A DNA stretch of 64,000 bases from JAOABV01 sp039801465 (GTDB taxonomy: Bacteria > Hydrothermota > Tepidihabitantia > Tepidihabitantales > CAIPLT01): assembly GCA_039801465.1 (NCBI GenBank), contig JBDRUT010000010.1, forward strand, positions 5,435 to 69,434. Direction: 5' to 3'. Each line of letters opens with the position of its first letter. Position 1 is the first letter of the stretch. The position numbers and the translations under genes were made by a program. The notes under the pieces are model-generated. The model did not search any database. It worked only from the letters and a program-made list of their open reading frames with translations, and was not told the origin of the DNA. This document shows positions 27,865-36,937 of the stretch, piece after piece.

Positions 27865-27923
27865 ATAATAAAGATATAAGGACCAGTATGAAGTTCCCAC
27901 TTATCCGAATAATTAAAATTCAT
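27861..27923 (-). pseudogene. 20-codon leader ORF echoing the deacetylase-family N-terminus
   Basis: Encodes MNFNYSDKWELHTGPYIFII-stop against MKFIYSDKYEVNIGSHVFIT of the gene itself, so homology runs the whole length. Its TGA overlaps the real ATG in ATGA. It lies within the leader of the transcript from the promoter at 27989-28016. Confidence 0.6.
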
Positions 27924-27988
27924 AATTAGTTGTAATACACCATAAAAAATAAAGAATTCTTCGTTTCTAATTATAAATATCAAAAGTC

Positions 27989-28016
27989 ATTATAATAATA
28001 TTGAAAATTAAGTCAA
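27989..28016 (-). promoter_or_regulatory. Promoter of the deacetylase/glycosyltransferase/dut operon
   Basis: Minus strand TTGACT, 16-base spacer, TATAAT. The predicted leader of ~117 bases includes the 20-codon echo ORF. Confidence 0.6.
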
Positions 28017-28145
28017 CCTTTCGCTTTTGATAGAGATGTATAAATTTGGCATACTATCTTATCACTATGATAATCAAAATCACAAGCAAAATGACAACAC
28101 TGCGAAAGTCATTTTTTTGCCGTAGAATCATCAATTTTTCTTTTA

Positions 28146-28258
28146 TTTAAGTGTCTTCAGTGGTAAATAGCACAAGATATTTCCACTTTTGACTTTTCCA
28201 CCTTTGATTTTATTTCTTTCTGTGTCCTCAGTGTTTTCTGTGGCACTTTTTCAGAACC
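28146..28258 (+). repeat. Dispersed TCTTCAGTG/TTTTCTGTGGC repeat
   Basis: GTGTCTTCAGTGGTAAATAGCACAAGAT at ~28151-28178 resembles a segment inside the cobalamin riboswitch (GTCTCTTCAGTGGCTTATAG then CATAAGAT, ~21780-21808). CTGTGTCCTCAGTGTTTTCTGTGGCAC at ~28218-28246 matches copies at 58750-58790 and, inverted, 39141-39175. Confidence 0.5.
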
Positions 28259-28273
28259 CTTCAAAATCAAGTC

Positions 28274-28302
28274 TTGACATTTGGGTTAAAATTAAATATA
28301 TT
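28274..28302 (+). promoter_or_regulatory. Promoter of tRNA-Val
   Basis: TTGACA, 17-base spacer, TATATT; transcription would start about 20 bases before the tRNA. Confidence 0.7.
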
Positions 28303-28328
28303 AACTTGTAATGAGAATTGCATTCAAA

Positions 28329-28404
<76 letters not shown>

Positions 28405-28407
28405 TTA

Positions 28408-28445
28408 ATAGGGTGTGTCGAAAAAAGACATACCCTATTTTTTTT
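28408..28445 (+). terminator. Rho-independent terminator after tRNA-Val
   Basis: 12-bp stem ATAGGGTGTGTC / GACATACCCTAT (one G-T pair) with an A-rich loop and a run of nine T. It ends only 13 bases before the ATG of the next gene. Confidence 0.85.
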
Positions 28446-28458
28446 GCTATTTCATAAA

Positions 28459-29187
28459 ATGGTTGAGATTTTGGTTAACCTGATAAAACTTCAAAGAATT
28501 GATACTGAACTAACGCGGTTAGAAACAAAAAAACAGGATGTGCCGCGCAGAATTGAAGGGATTGAGTTGGTGGTAAAAAATAAACAGGATGAACTGGAGA
28601 TGGCAAAAAATACAATTGTAGAACTCAAGAAGAAAAACAAATTATTAGATGTCGATTTAAAAGCAACTGAGGAAAAAATTAATCAGTTTTCTGCTCAACT
28701 CTACTCAGCCAAAACCAATGAGCAATACAAGGCATTCTTGAAAGAAATTGAAGCCCAAAAAAAAGAAAAATCTAAGATTGAAGACGAAATCATTGAGGTT
28801 TTAGAAAAGATTGAAATTACGGAAGAGAAGATTAAGATCTTAGAAAAAGAATTAAAAGAACTTGAACAAGAGACACGAGATAAGATTTCTTTTCTTAAAC
28901 AGGAAGAAACCGATTTAATTAATGCCATCAACGAACGGATTAACGAAAGAGAGCAATTAGTTAATTCAATCGGTAAAGAGATCATGCAAATTTACGAACG
29001 CATCCGAAAAAATAAAGGAGGAATAGCGGTCGTCACAATTGAATCGGAAAGATGTCAAGGTTGTTTTAATCCGATACCAATACAAAAAATTTTAGAAATT
29101 AAAAAAAATGACCGACTTCACTTCTGTGAATATTGTGGCCGAATTATTATTGTTCCCGAAAGTTTGGACAAAAATCTGCAACCATAA
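28459..29187 (+). CDS. Coiled-coil C4 zinc-ribbon protein (DUF164/CdsZ-like)
   Basis: 242 residues. Residues ~5-185 are a long coiled-coil hairpin rich in K/E heptads; the C-terminus carries CQGCFNPIP and FCEYCGRIIIVPE, a four-Cys zinc ribbon. This family is annotated as a nucleic-acid-binding Zn-ribbon protein; the precise role is unsettled. The start is ATG 28459; the longer frame runs through the tRNA and is not real. The tRNA terminator sits just upstream, so expression depends on read-through or an unseen promoter. Next gene is RNase HI. Confidence 0.85.
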   Translation: MVEILVNLIKLQRIDTELTRLETKKQDVPRRIEGIELVVKNKQDELEMAKNTIVELKKKNKLLDVDLKATEEKINQFSAQLYSAKTNEQYKAFLKEIEAQKKEKSKIEDEIIEVLEKIEITEEKIKILEKELKELEQETRDKISFLKQEETDLINAINERINEREQLVNSIGKEIMQIYERIRKNKGGIAVVTIESERCQGCFNPIPIQKILEIKKNDRLHFCEYCGRIIIVPESLDKNLQP

Positions 29188-29296
29188 TAAATCAATATAA
29201 AGCCAATATAGTCGATGCGACTAAGTGGAAAGTTTTAACCGCTCGCCTGGATATTTATCAACCATTGATATGGTAGATAATATTTAACAAATTAAT

Positions 29297-29761
29297 TTGA
29301 AATACATTCTTAAAAAAATAATCGTTCATATTGATGGCGCAGCAAAGGGAAACCCAGGACCAGCAGGTATTGGGATTATTTTTCAAAACGAATCCAGACA
29401 AATAATAAAAGAAATTAGTAATTTCATTGGCAATCGGACGAATAATCAAGCAGAATATGAAGCGTTAATTACTGCCTTAAGCACGCTTGAAGAGATGCGT
29501 AAAGACGGGCATATTAGTCATAATACAGAAATTATCATTAAAACAGATTCAGAGTTGTTGTTTAATCAAATTAATGGATATTATAAAATCCGTAACCGGC
29601 AGTTGCAAGGTCTTTTTTTTGAAGCAATGTGGCTGAAAAATCAATGGAGAAATCTTAAAATTATCCAGGTGCCAAGAGAAGAAAATCGAGCGAGTGATAA
29701 ATTAGCCAAAAATGCGATTAAATCATATTTGAAAAACCAAATTAAAACTAAATCCATATAG
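29297..29761 (+). CDS. rnhA: Ribonuclease HI family protein
   Basis: 154 residues, TTG start. RNase H fold with catalytic acids in HIDGAAKGNPGPAG (Asp), NNQAEYEAL (Glu), IKTDSELL (Asp) and ENRASDKLA (Asp). Degrades RNA in RNA-DNA hybrids. It belongs to the short archaeal/Sto-like branch judging by the C-terminal VPREENRASD form. Follows the zinc-ribbon gene by 109 bases. Confidence 0.9.
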   Translation: MKYILKKIIVHIDGAAKGNPGPAGIGIIFQNESRQIIKEISNFIGNRTNNQAEYEALITALSTLEEMRKDGHISHNTEIIIKTDSELLFNQINGYYKIRNRQLQGLFFEAMWLKNQWRNLKIIQVPREENRASDKLAKNAIKSYLKNQIKTKSI

Positions 29762-29934
29762 CCTTTTTCGAAAATGAGTATCAGGACGGAGTTTTATTTT
29801 AGACAATTAGTTTGTAGATGAATGTCGACGGCCTCTCATACCTGCTGCAAAAATCTTACTATAGGATGTTTCAAAAGGTTTAATCTTGGTGATACAGATT
29901 TTTATTTTGAACCGTTTAAAATTTAGTATAAAAT

Positions 29935-30003
29935 ATTTGGTAAACCAGCATCGGTTATATTTTTACTATTTCTCACCTTTATCTGTCTGGCATGTGTTTT
30001 GTA
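29935..30003 (+). pseudogene. Echo of the flippase 5' end
   Basis: One frame reads GKPASVIFLLFLTFICLACVL-stop against GDGISYILLFVATIYLARVL (residues ~15-34) of the flippase starting at 30031, with one inserted residue and about 65-70% base identity. No start codon; it ends 27 bases before the real ATG. Confidence 0.45.
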
Positions 30004-30030
30004 ATTAGGCAAGACTAGCCAATATATTGG

Positions 30031-31482
30031 ATGAAAACAATTAAAAACTTTTTTCTACTTTTTCTTGGTGATGGTATCAGTTATATTTTACTATTTGTTG
30101 CTACTATTTATTTGGCACGAGTTCTCCAAGTTGCCGGCTTTGGACAATTGAGTTTCGCGTTTGCGTTCTTTTCCTTTGGTTCGTTTTTAACCAACCTCGG
30201 ATTAGTTTCAGTTGGCACCAGAGATGTTGCTCAATATCAGCCAGCAACACACAACTTACCAATTAACGCTTATATTCGCAATGTGATAATTTTAAGACAA
30301 ATTCTTTCATCGATCACTTTTATTGCCTTATTAATTATAGGCTTAATAATTCATAAACCAAACGATGTGAAATTACTAATTATCTTATACGGATTGTCTC
30401 TTTTTCCATTCGCATTTATTTTGGAATGGCTGTTTTTAGGATTGGAGAAAATGTTCTATGTCAGTTTACAGAAAGTTATTAATAGCGGAATTTATTTAGG
30501 ATTATTATTGTTGTTAGTTAGAACTCCCCAACAGATAAAGAATGTGCCAATTGCATTTTTAATTGGCAATCTGAGTGGTGCTCTGTTTCTTTACTTTGTA
30601 TACCGCACTATCAAACATCAATCGGAAAAGCATGCTCAGTTTTCATACAATGAAGACCATGGTTTAGCAATAAAGACGATGGGACAAATTTTAAAGAGTG
30701 CTTTACCAATTGGTTTAGGAGCAATCTTAATTCAATTCTCGCAAAATTTTAATATCATCTTTCTGGGTTTAGTAAAGAACGATGTTGAAGTGGGAATTTT
30801 TAGTGCTGCCAATAAACTGGTTTTTACGATATTAATCATTGACCGAGTTTTTTGTAATGCGGTTTTTCCCAATATCGCCCGTCATATTGCTTGGCATAAA
30901 CAACATATCCCTTCTCTACTGAACCAGTTACAAAAATTAATTCTAATGTTATCAATACCAGTTTGTATTGGCAGTGTTTTGGTATCAAGTCGATTAATAA
31001 ATCTAATCTATGGGCTTAATTACCAAAAAAGTATCCCAGTATTCCAAGTGCTTATCTGGTTTTTATTTTTCACAATGCTCAATACAATCTTTACTTCAGT
31101 TCTGATTGCTGAACGACGCAATAAAGCATATGTATTAGCCATTGCTATTGGTGTTTTTGCTAATGTTATTTTTAATCTTATTTTAGTTCGTTTGCTTGGA
31201 GCATTAGGAACTGCGATTGCGTTAATTTCAGCCGAACTAATTACTCTAATTGTTCTCTATCTAACAGTGAAACCGTTCATCAATATCTCTTTTGAAATTA
31301 GACATATAATAAAACCCCTAATTGCAACCGCAGTAATGGCAGTTTTTATTAGACTATTTTGGGCAAAATTACCAATTGTCTTATTGATTGTTTTAGCGAT
31401 CTTCGTGTACACTATAGTAATGGTATTAATTAAAGGTATAGCAAAACAAGACTTTAGCAGATACTACAATGATATCAGTTAA
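30031..31482 (+). CDS. Polysaccharide flippase (Wzx/RfbX-like, MOP superfamily)
   Basis: 483 residues with about 12-14 hydrophobic helices and the family N-terminus (FFLLFLGDGISYILLFVATIYLARVL, then GFGQLSFAFAFFSF). Flips lipid-linked oligosaccharide across the inner membrane. It heads a plus-strand surface-polysaccharide group with a deacetylase and a glycosyltransferase. A 5' echo of itself lies just upstream. Confidence 0.88.
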   Translation: MKTIKNFFLLFLGDGISYILLFVATIYLARVLQVAGFGQLSFAFAFFSFGSFLTNLGLVSVGTRDVAQYQPATHNLPINAYIRNVIILRQILSSITFIALLIIGLIIHKPNDVKLLIILYGLSLFPFAFILEWLFLGLEKMFYVSLQKVINSGIYLGLLLLLVRTPQQIKNVPIAFLIGNLSGALFLYFVYRTIKHQSEKHAQFSYNEDHGLAIKTMGQILKSALPIGLGAILIQFSQNFNIIFLGLVKNDVEVGIFSAANKLVFTILIIDRVFCNAVFPNIARHIAWHKQHIPSLLNQLQKLILMLSIPVCIGSVLVSSRLINLIYGLNYQKSIPVFQVLIWFLFFTMLNTIFTSVLIAERRNKAYVLAIAIGVFANVIFNLILVRLLGALGTAIALISAELITLIVLYLTVKPFINISFEIRHIIKPLIATAVMAVFIRLFWAKLPIVLLIVLAIFVYTIVMVLIKGIAKQDFSRYYNDIS

Positions 31483-31591
31483 ATTCGTAAAACCAGTGAT
31501 ACATAACGCTTTCAGTAGAAGATTTTATCGGAAACATTGACGAATGATATTAAATGTTTAGCAATATAAAATTTCTGATTATAAAAGACTA

Positions 31592-33163
31592 ATGGCAGAT
31601 ACTTTTTTGGGCATCTTAGAACCAGAATTAGGTTGGTTGCAAATTTTAGAACAAGAAGGCATTGTTTATAAGGTATTATCTCAGATACCGGAAAAGTATT
31701 CTTCTCCCATAATTATCAATCGCGAACTCAACGAAGAAGAAGTTATCCATACACATAATCTATTAGATTCTGGAGTAGGCATTATTACCGATTTTCAAAA
31801 CCTGAGTATGCTCATTTCTAATATAAGATATAAGACTTCCAGAATATCTTATATTTATGGTGAAAGCGAACTATTTTATAATATTTCAATTATTGACTTG
31901 AAATTAAAAGGCAACAGATTAGCTACTCATAGCCGAAAGTCCGAAAATGAAAAGCAAAAAGTAGATAGTATATTTGAAGCCGAATACGGCAAGGGTTATA
32001 TTATTGCATTACCATTTGATGTTAATCAAGCAATCTTAGATACCAGAAGTGAACTAAAACCATTCTATTTTCCACACCGTAAATTCCCTTACGAACTTGT
32101 CGCAGTTATCAACAAAGGTGCAGTCAGAAAATTGGTTGTAAATTGTCTTAAGAAATTATATCAAAAGATGCATCTCCCTTATGTCCATCTTTGGTATTAT
32201 CCCAATACTTTTCAATCTGCTTTTTGTTTTCGAGTTGATACTGATTTCGCTCCAGAAATAGCATTAAGAACAACTTTAAATCTTTCCCAAACAAAAGATA
32301 TTGATTTCACTTATTTTATTAACACAGGTCAAATGCCGAATATTCAGCATCCAATGTTTCGTGATATTCAAATCCATTGTTTTCGTCATCAGGTTTATAA
32401 AGATTATCCGAAAAATTTTGAGAATATTAAGACTGCTAAGTCAATTTTAGTAAAAAATGGTATTAAGCCCATTGGATTTGTCAGTCCTTTTGGGAAGTGG
32501 AACAAAAATCTCCAATACGCAATGGAATCTAATGGCATTAAATACTCTTCAGAATTCTCTTTAGATTACGATAATTTGCCTTTCTTTCCAATTGTCAATA
32601 ACAAAAAATCATCGGTTTTACAAATACCGGTTCATCCTATTTGTATTGGCCGGTTATTACAAGCCGGACTTTCAGAAGAACAATGCAAAAAATATTATGA
32701 AGATTATTTAGTTGCTCAATATTTAGCCAATGAGCCGATATTTATTTATGACCATCCGCATCGAATTCATCAATTTCCCGAACTTTTTAGTGCAGTATTA
32801 GATAAAGTTAAAGGATTATCTAACTTATGGATTACGACGATGACTGAATTCTATCATTGGTGGATAAAACGACTCAATATCTATAATTCATTTGAATGGC
32901 AGATGCAAAATACGACCTTAAAGATTGAGACCGCTGACCATTGGGACAATGTTTTTCTTCATATCATAACGCCTGATGCCAAAGAATCGTTTATTCCGAT
33001 AAAAAATGGACATTACGAATTGACTAATTTACAATATACGCCAATAAGTCAAGTTCGTCAGCAAAAAGATTTCTCTAAAATCATATATACGAGGTCGGCT
33101 CAAGCAAAAATCCAGACTATTTTTTATGAATTAATTAAGTGGATTTCTAATTTAGGAAAATGA
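31592..33163 (+). CDS. Polysaccharide deacetylase-like protein, large
   Basis: 523 residues. A NodB-like core lies in the middle: FCFRVDTDFAPEIAL (Asp motif), DIQIHCFRHQVYKDY (HxxxH-type site), IGFVSPFGKWNKNLQYA, then IFIYDHPHRIHQF. The N-terminal ~200 residues resemble a glutamine-amidotransferase/beta-rich fold with GIITDFQNLS and are not assigned. The C-terminal ~75 residues look beta-rich. Likely a cytoplasmic or periplasmic carbohydrate deacetylase; no signal peptide is evident. Lies between flippase and glycosyltransferase. Confidence 0.65.
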   Translation: MADTFLGILEPELGWLQILEQEGIVYKVLSQIPEKYSSPIIINRELNEEEVIHTHNLLDSGVGIITDFQNLSMLISNIRYKTSRISYIYGESELFYNISIIDLKLKGNRLATHSRKSENEKQKVDSIFEAEYGKGYIIALPFDVNQAILDTRSELKPFYFPHRKFPYELVAVINKGAVRKLVVNCLKKLYQKMHLPYVHLWYYPNTFQSAFCFRVDTDFAPEIALRTTLNLSQTKDIDFTYFINTGQMPNIQHPMFRDIQIHCFRHQVYKDYPKNFENIKTAKSILVKNGIKPIGFVSPFGKWNKNLQYAMESNGIKYSSEFSLDYDNLPFFPIVNNKKSSVLQIPVHPICIGRLLQAGLSEEQCKKYYEDYLVAQYLANEPIFIYDHPHRIHQFPELFSAVLDKVKGLSNLWITTMTEFYHWWIKRLNIYNSFEWQMQNTTLKIETADHWDNVFLHIITPDAKESFIPIKNGHYELTNLQYTPISQVRQQKDFSKIIYTRSAQAKIQTIFYELIKWISNLGK

Positions 33164-33283
33164 ATTTTATTAATAGGTTAGTATCTCATGACAAGTTAAA
33201 ATAATTGCTAACATTGAATAGTAAATTAATGCTAAGAGTTTAATTTGTAATATACTCAATGTCTTTATCGTGTTATTTTTAAT

Positions 33284-34306
33284 ATGAAAATAATCTTTAC
33301 CAGTTTTCAGGCAATCTCAATCTTAGAAGGCGGAGTCAAGACGCAGATACTGGCACTGAAAAAAGAATTAGAAAAACTTGATGTTGAAGTAGAACTTTTT
33401 GATTCTTGGCAGAATTATACTTTTAGCAAAATTGATTTTGTTCATCTGTTTTGTGCGCATATTGGAACTTATCATTTTGCCCACTCACTTTCCAATCTGG
33501 GTGTGAAAATAATACTCACACCGATATTTTTTAGTCATCGTAGTCCAAGATTTATTAAAAATGTACTTGCCTTGTCTAAAATAATTTCTAAGTTCAGTGG
33601 TTTTCGAACAGAATATCAGATAATAAGAGAAATATGCCAAATGGCAAAGATCATTGCTCCTAATACTAAAAAAGAGATGGAACTAATTCAACAGAGTTTT
33701 AGTATTAGTCCAGAAAAATTTCAATTATTACCTAATGGAGTTGATGAACGATTTTATGATGCTGACCCAAATTTATTTATTAAACAATATGGTATAAAAG
33801 ATTTTATTTTATATGTTGGACATATTGGATGGGGTCGAAAGAATCTTTTGGCATTATTGAAAGTTTGCGAAAAAATTGACCAGCCTTTAGTATTAATTGG
33901 CAAAGTGTTGGAAAACGACTATGCCCGAAAGTGTTTAACAATAATCAAATCCAGACCAAATACCATTCTTATTACTGGCTTAAATCACGATGACCCGCTT
34001 TTGGCATCAGCATATTCTGCTTGTGATACTTTTGTTTTGCCATCTTATTATGAAACACCAGGGTTATCAGCATTAGAAGCCGGTCTGGCTGGTGCGAAGA
34101 TTGTTATTACCAAATTCGGTGGAACTGAAGAATATTTTCAAAACTATGCTCAATACATTAATCCGTTTTCTTTGAATTCTATAAGGCAAGGGATAATGAA
34201 TTCTTTAGAGCAGAAAAAACAGCCTGAATTAAAAGAACACATCCGAAATAACTATTTGTGGAAACACGCAGCAAGTAAACTGATTAAAATATACCAACAG
34301 ATATGA
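33284..34306 (+). CDS. Glycosyltransferase family 4 protein
   Basis: 340 residues. GT-B fold: LEGGVKTQILALKKEL in the acceptor half, FILYVGHIGWGRKNLLALL and DTFVLPSYYETPGLSALEAGLAGAKIV in the donor half (the ExxGLxxLEA signature). Likely part of the same surface polysaccharide pathway as the flippase upstream. ATG start without a Shine-Dalgarno. Confidence 0.85.
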   Translation: MKIIFTSFQAISILEGGVKTQILALKKELEKLDVEVELFDSWQNYTFSKIDFVHLFCAHIGTYHFAHSLSNLGVKIILTPIFFSHRSPRFIKNVLALSKIISKFSGFRTEYQIIREICQMAKIIAPNTKKEMELIQQSFSISPEKFQLLPNGVDERFYDADPNLFIKQYGIKDFILYVGHIGWGRKNLLALLKVCEKIDQPLVLIGKVLENDYARKCLTIIKSRPNTILITGLNHDDPLLASAYSACDTFVLPSYYETPGLSALEAGLAGAKIVITKFGGTEEYFQNYAQYINPFSLNSIRQGIMNSLEQKKQPELKEHIRNNYLWKHAASKLIKIYQQI

Positions 34307-34365
34307 ATAATACAAAAGTTCGAACCCCAAAACAACAAATAAAAACTCAAAAATTTACTACTGTC

Positions 34366-34438
34366 TGTCATGCTGAATTTATTTCAGCGTCTCATTCTTA
34401 TTATGGAGAAGAGACCCTGAACCGAGTCCAGGGTGACA
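34366..34438. repeat. Dispersed inverted repeat (GTCATGCTGAA / CAGGGTGACA type)
   Basis: TGTCATGCTGAATTTATTTCAG...GTCTC pairs imperfectly with GAGACCCTGAACCGAGTCCAG...GGTGACA. A second class of hairpin repeat, distinct from the one at 8912. No coding. Confidence 0.55.
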
Positions 34439-34499
34439 TAAAGAATTGTTTTTAACTTTAATCTTAGGTTTGGAGTTTATTTTATTACAGGAGCGATAA

Positions 34500-36023
34500 A
34501 TGGAAAATATTAGTAAAGTACTTGAAATTGCTAAAGAACTGGAAGACTTAAACGAAAAATATTCCCGATTATCCTGGACTCAATACACCACAGGTTTTGA
34601 TTTTGGCGTTAATCAAGCATATGAAAAACTGACTGAAGTTTTAAAGAATAAAAAATACTATGAGATAATCTTAGAATATCAACAAAAACCACTTGACCCG
34701 CTTGACAAACGCCGTGTTGATATTATCGCTCTAATTTTCAAACCCTACCATCTTTCAGACGAATTAAATCAACTTGACTTAAAAATACAGAACAAGACCA
34801 CTGAACTTTCTAAAATATTAAACAACTTCCGTTTTACCTTAGATGGTAAAGAAATTCGCTCAACTGAAATTGCCCAGATTTTAAGAAGTGAGCCAGACCG
34901 AGAACGAAGAAAACGAGCATTTTTATGCCGTGCTCAGATTAACAAGCCGTTGATTGATGCAGGCTTTATTGACTTACTTAATATGCGAAAAGAATATGCT
35001 AATTTGTATGGTGCGAAAAACTTTGTTGAGTATCGTCTGGAATTTGATGAACTTGAACCGCAAATCTTTGATAACTGGTTTGAGCCAATCAGACAAATCT
35101 TGCCCAAAACAAAGCAAACCTATCAAACTTTTGGTAAGCAGTTTATCAAGGATGAAAATGTGATGCCCTGGGATTTGGCTTATATTTCAGCTCAAATTGC
35201 ACCACAACTCAATCAGATTGTTGATATGTCAAAATATTATGAAATGCTTCAAAACTTCTTCTTAAAGTTCGGTATTGATATTAGCAAATATAATATCACT
35301 TATGATTTATTTCCCCGTAAGAATAAGTCCGAATGGGGTTATAGTTTTACAATCCGCACGGGCAAAGACAATCGCATATTAGCCAATGTTGAAAACCGCT
35401 ATCACGAGTTTGGAGTGTTATTGCACGAGACTGGTCATGCGATTCATTCTTTTATGCTCGACCCAGAAGATATTTTATTAAATATGGGTGTTTCAGGAAT
35501 TATTAGTGAAGGATTTGCTAATCTTTGGGGATATTTTCTGTATGAAAAAGAATTCTTTGGTCAGTTTTTCAAGGACAATCTCAAAGATGCGGAAACTGCA
35601 TTTGCCAGTCTCAAGCAATGGATGAAAGTTAGTCGGATTCGGGCAGTGCCTGATATATTCTTTGACCAATTGTTATATAAGATGGAAATCAAAACTCTGG
35701 ATGATATTAATGAACTTTATCTTAAGCAATATAAATTATATTTAGATGAAGAGCCTTATACTGAAAATCCGGCTTGGGCATATCGCATACATCATACAAC
35801 CCATCCGATTTATTTGCACAATTACTTTCTTGGCGATTTGACTTGCGAAATGCTTAAGAGTCGATTTCTAAAAAATACGGGTGTTTCATCAGTCGTTGAA
35901 AAACCTAAAGAGTTTGGTGATTTTTTAATAAACAATGTTATCAAGCCTTCTGGCACTTATCCGTTCTTAAAACTATTTGAAAAAATCAGCGGAGAAAAAT
36001 TTTCGTTGAAGTATTTGGAGTAA
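34500..36023 (+). CDS. M3 family metallopeptidase (oligoendopeptidase-like)
   Basis: 507 residues. Zinc motif HETGH in FGVLLHETGHAIHSFM, downstream Glu in GIISEGFANLWGY, and the C-terminal YRIHHTTHPIYLHNYFLGDL typical of M3 peptidases (Tyr/His substrate region). Cytoplasmic zinc peptidase acting on oligopeptides. Shorter than PepF (~600 residues), like a compact bacterial M3 branch. Ribosome site AGGAG. An echo of its last 28 codons lies beyond the MntA/HepT pair at 36938-37022. Confidence 0.88.
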   Translation: MENISKVLEIAKELEDLNEKYSRLSWTQYTTGFDFGVNQAYEKLTEVLKNKKYYEIILEYQQKPLDPLDKRRVDIIALIFKPYHLSDELNQLDLKIQNKTTELSKILNNFRFTLDGKEIRSTEIAQILRSEPDRERRKRAFLCRAQINKPLIDAGFIDLLNMRKEYANLYGAKNFVEYRLEFDELEPQIFDNWFEPIRQILPKTKQTYQTFGKQFIKDENVMPWDLAYISAQIAPQLNQIVDMSKYYEMLQNFFLKFGIDISKYNITYDLFPRKNKSEWGYSFTIRTGKDNRILANVENRYHEFGVLLHETGHAIHSFMLDPEDILLNMGVSGIISEGFANLWGYFLYEKEFFGQFFKDNLKDAETAFASLKQWMKVSRIRAVPDIFFDQLLYKMEIKTLDDINELYLKQYKLYLDEEPYTENPAWAYRIHHTTHPIYLHNYFLGDLTCEMLKSRFLKNTGVSSVVEKPKEFGDFLINNVIKPSGTYPFLKLFEKISGEKFSLKYLE

Positions 36024-36220
36024 TCGTTATGGATAGTCACGGATAAAAAATTATCACGAATGCGCGAAATAAAACCTTTATAACCTCAGATTAAAACAGG
36101 TGAACATAGAAATAAACACTGCCATCTTCATTGGGAGAAAAAGCCTGGCAATCTTACCTTATTGATAAAAATTCAATTTAGCCACGAATAAACACCAATA
36201 TAAACACAAAAAATTACTAA

Positions 36221-36249
36221 TTGACATTTAACAATTTTATCCCTATAAT
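36221..36249 (+). promoter_or_regulatory. Perfect-consensus promoter of the MntA/HepT pair
   Basis: TTGACA, 17-base spacer, TATAAT. Followed by TGGAGG and ATG at 36271. Strong constitutive transcription is expected unless the antitoxin represses it; no clear operator seen. Confidence 0.75.
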
Positions 36250-36270
36250 TCTGCTGGAGGCTATTAAATT

Positions 36271-36561
36271 ATGACAGTTGAAGAAATTAAAAGTATCATT
36301 AAAGAACATATGGATGTTTTACGAGATAAATACTCGGTTAAAGAGATTGGGTTATTTGGTTCTTATCTCAGGGGAGCGCAAAAAGCGACAAGCGATATTG
36401 ATGTGCTGGTAGACTTCAAAGAAGGTGCAGACCTTTTCAGTCTGGTCGGATTGGCGATATTTCTGGAAGAAAAACTTGGTGTCAAGGTAGATGTTGTACC
36501 AAAACGTGCATTAAGAAAAGAACTGAGAGAGCAGGTTTTAAAAGAAGTTGTTTTAGTATGA
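36271..36561 (+). CDS. mntA: MntA-like minimal nucleotidyltransferase (type VII antitoxin)
   Basis: 96 residues. GLFGSYLRGAQKATSDIDVLVDF carries the GSx(10)DxD motif of minimal nucleotidyltransferases. In characterised HepT/MntA pairs the nucleotidyltransferase AMPylates the HEPN toxin and so neutralises it. Its TGA overlaps the ATG of the HEPN gene (ATGA). Located between the M3 peptidase gene and an echo of that gene's tail, which suggests insertion. Confidence 0.9.
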   Translation: MTVEEIKSIIKEHMDVLRDKYSVKEIGLFGSYLRGAQKATSDIDVLVDFKEGADLFSLVGLAIFLEEKLGVKVDVVPKRALRKELREQVLKEVVLV

Positions 36562-36902
36562 CAAAAGATTATAAACTTTATCTAAAAGATATATTAGAAG
36601 CAATGGAAAGTATTGAGCAGTTCGTCAAGGGATTATCTTTTGATAATTTTATCAAAGACGATAAAACCACTAGTGCGGTGATTAGAAAATTTGAGATTAT
36701 TGGTGAAGCAGCAAAACAAATTCCTGATGAGATGCGACAAAAATATCCATTGGTTCCATGGAAAGAAATGGCTGGAATGAGAGACCGGCTGATACATTTT
36801 TATTCAGGTGTTGATTATAAACTTGTTTGGGATACGATTGTCAACAGAATACCGCAAGTCAAATCACTAATAAAAGATATTATTGAAAATAACGACAATT
36901 AG
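36558..36902 (+). CDS. hepT: HepT-like HEPN ribonuclease toxin
   Basis: 114 residues, all helical. RDRLIHFYSGVDY contains the RxxxxHxY-type HEPN motif, whose Tyr is the AMPylation target in known HepT proteins, and RKFEIIGEAAKQIP is the usual core. Acts as a ribonuclease toxin when not modified. Cotranslated with the MntA gene. Confidence 0.9.
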   Translation: MTKDYKLYLKDILEAMESIEQFVKGLSFDNFIKDDKTTSAVIRKFEIIGEAAKQIPDEMRQKYPLVPWKEMAGMRDRLIHFYSGVDYKLVWDTIVNRIPQVKSLIKDIIENNDN

Positions 36903-36937
36903 AATTCTGTCACCAGAATTACTTCTGCTTGATTCGG

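Noticed and set aside
29188..29296. RNase P RNA or other structured RNA between the zinc-ribbon gene and RNase HI
   Set aside because: No conserved core motifs seen, and the gap is too short.
31483..31560. 3' echo of the flippase gene
   Set aside because: EDFIGNIDE against QDFSRYYNDIS is too weak to separate from chance.
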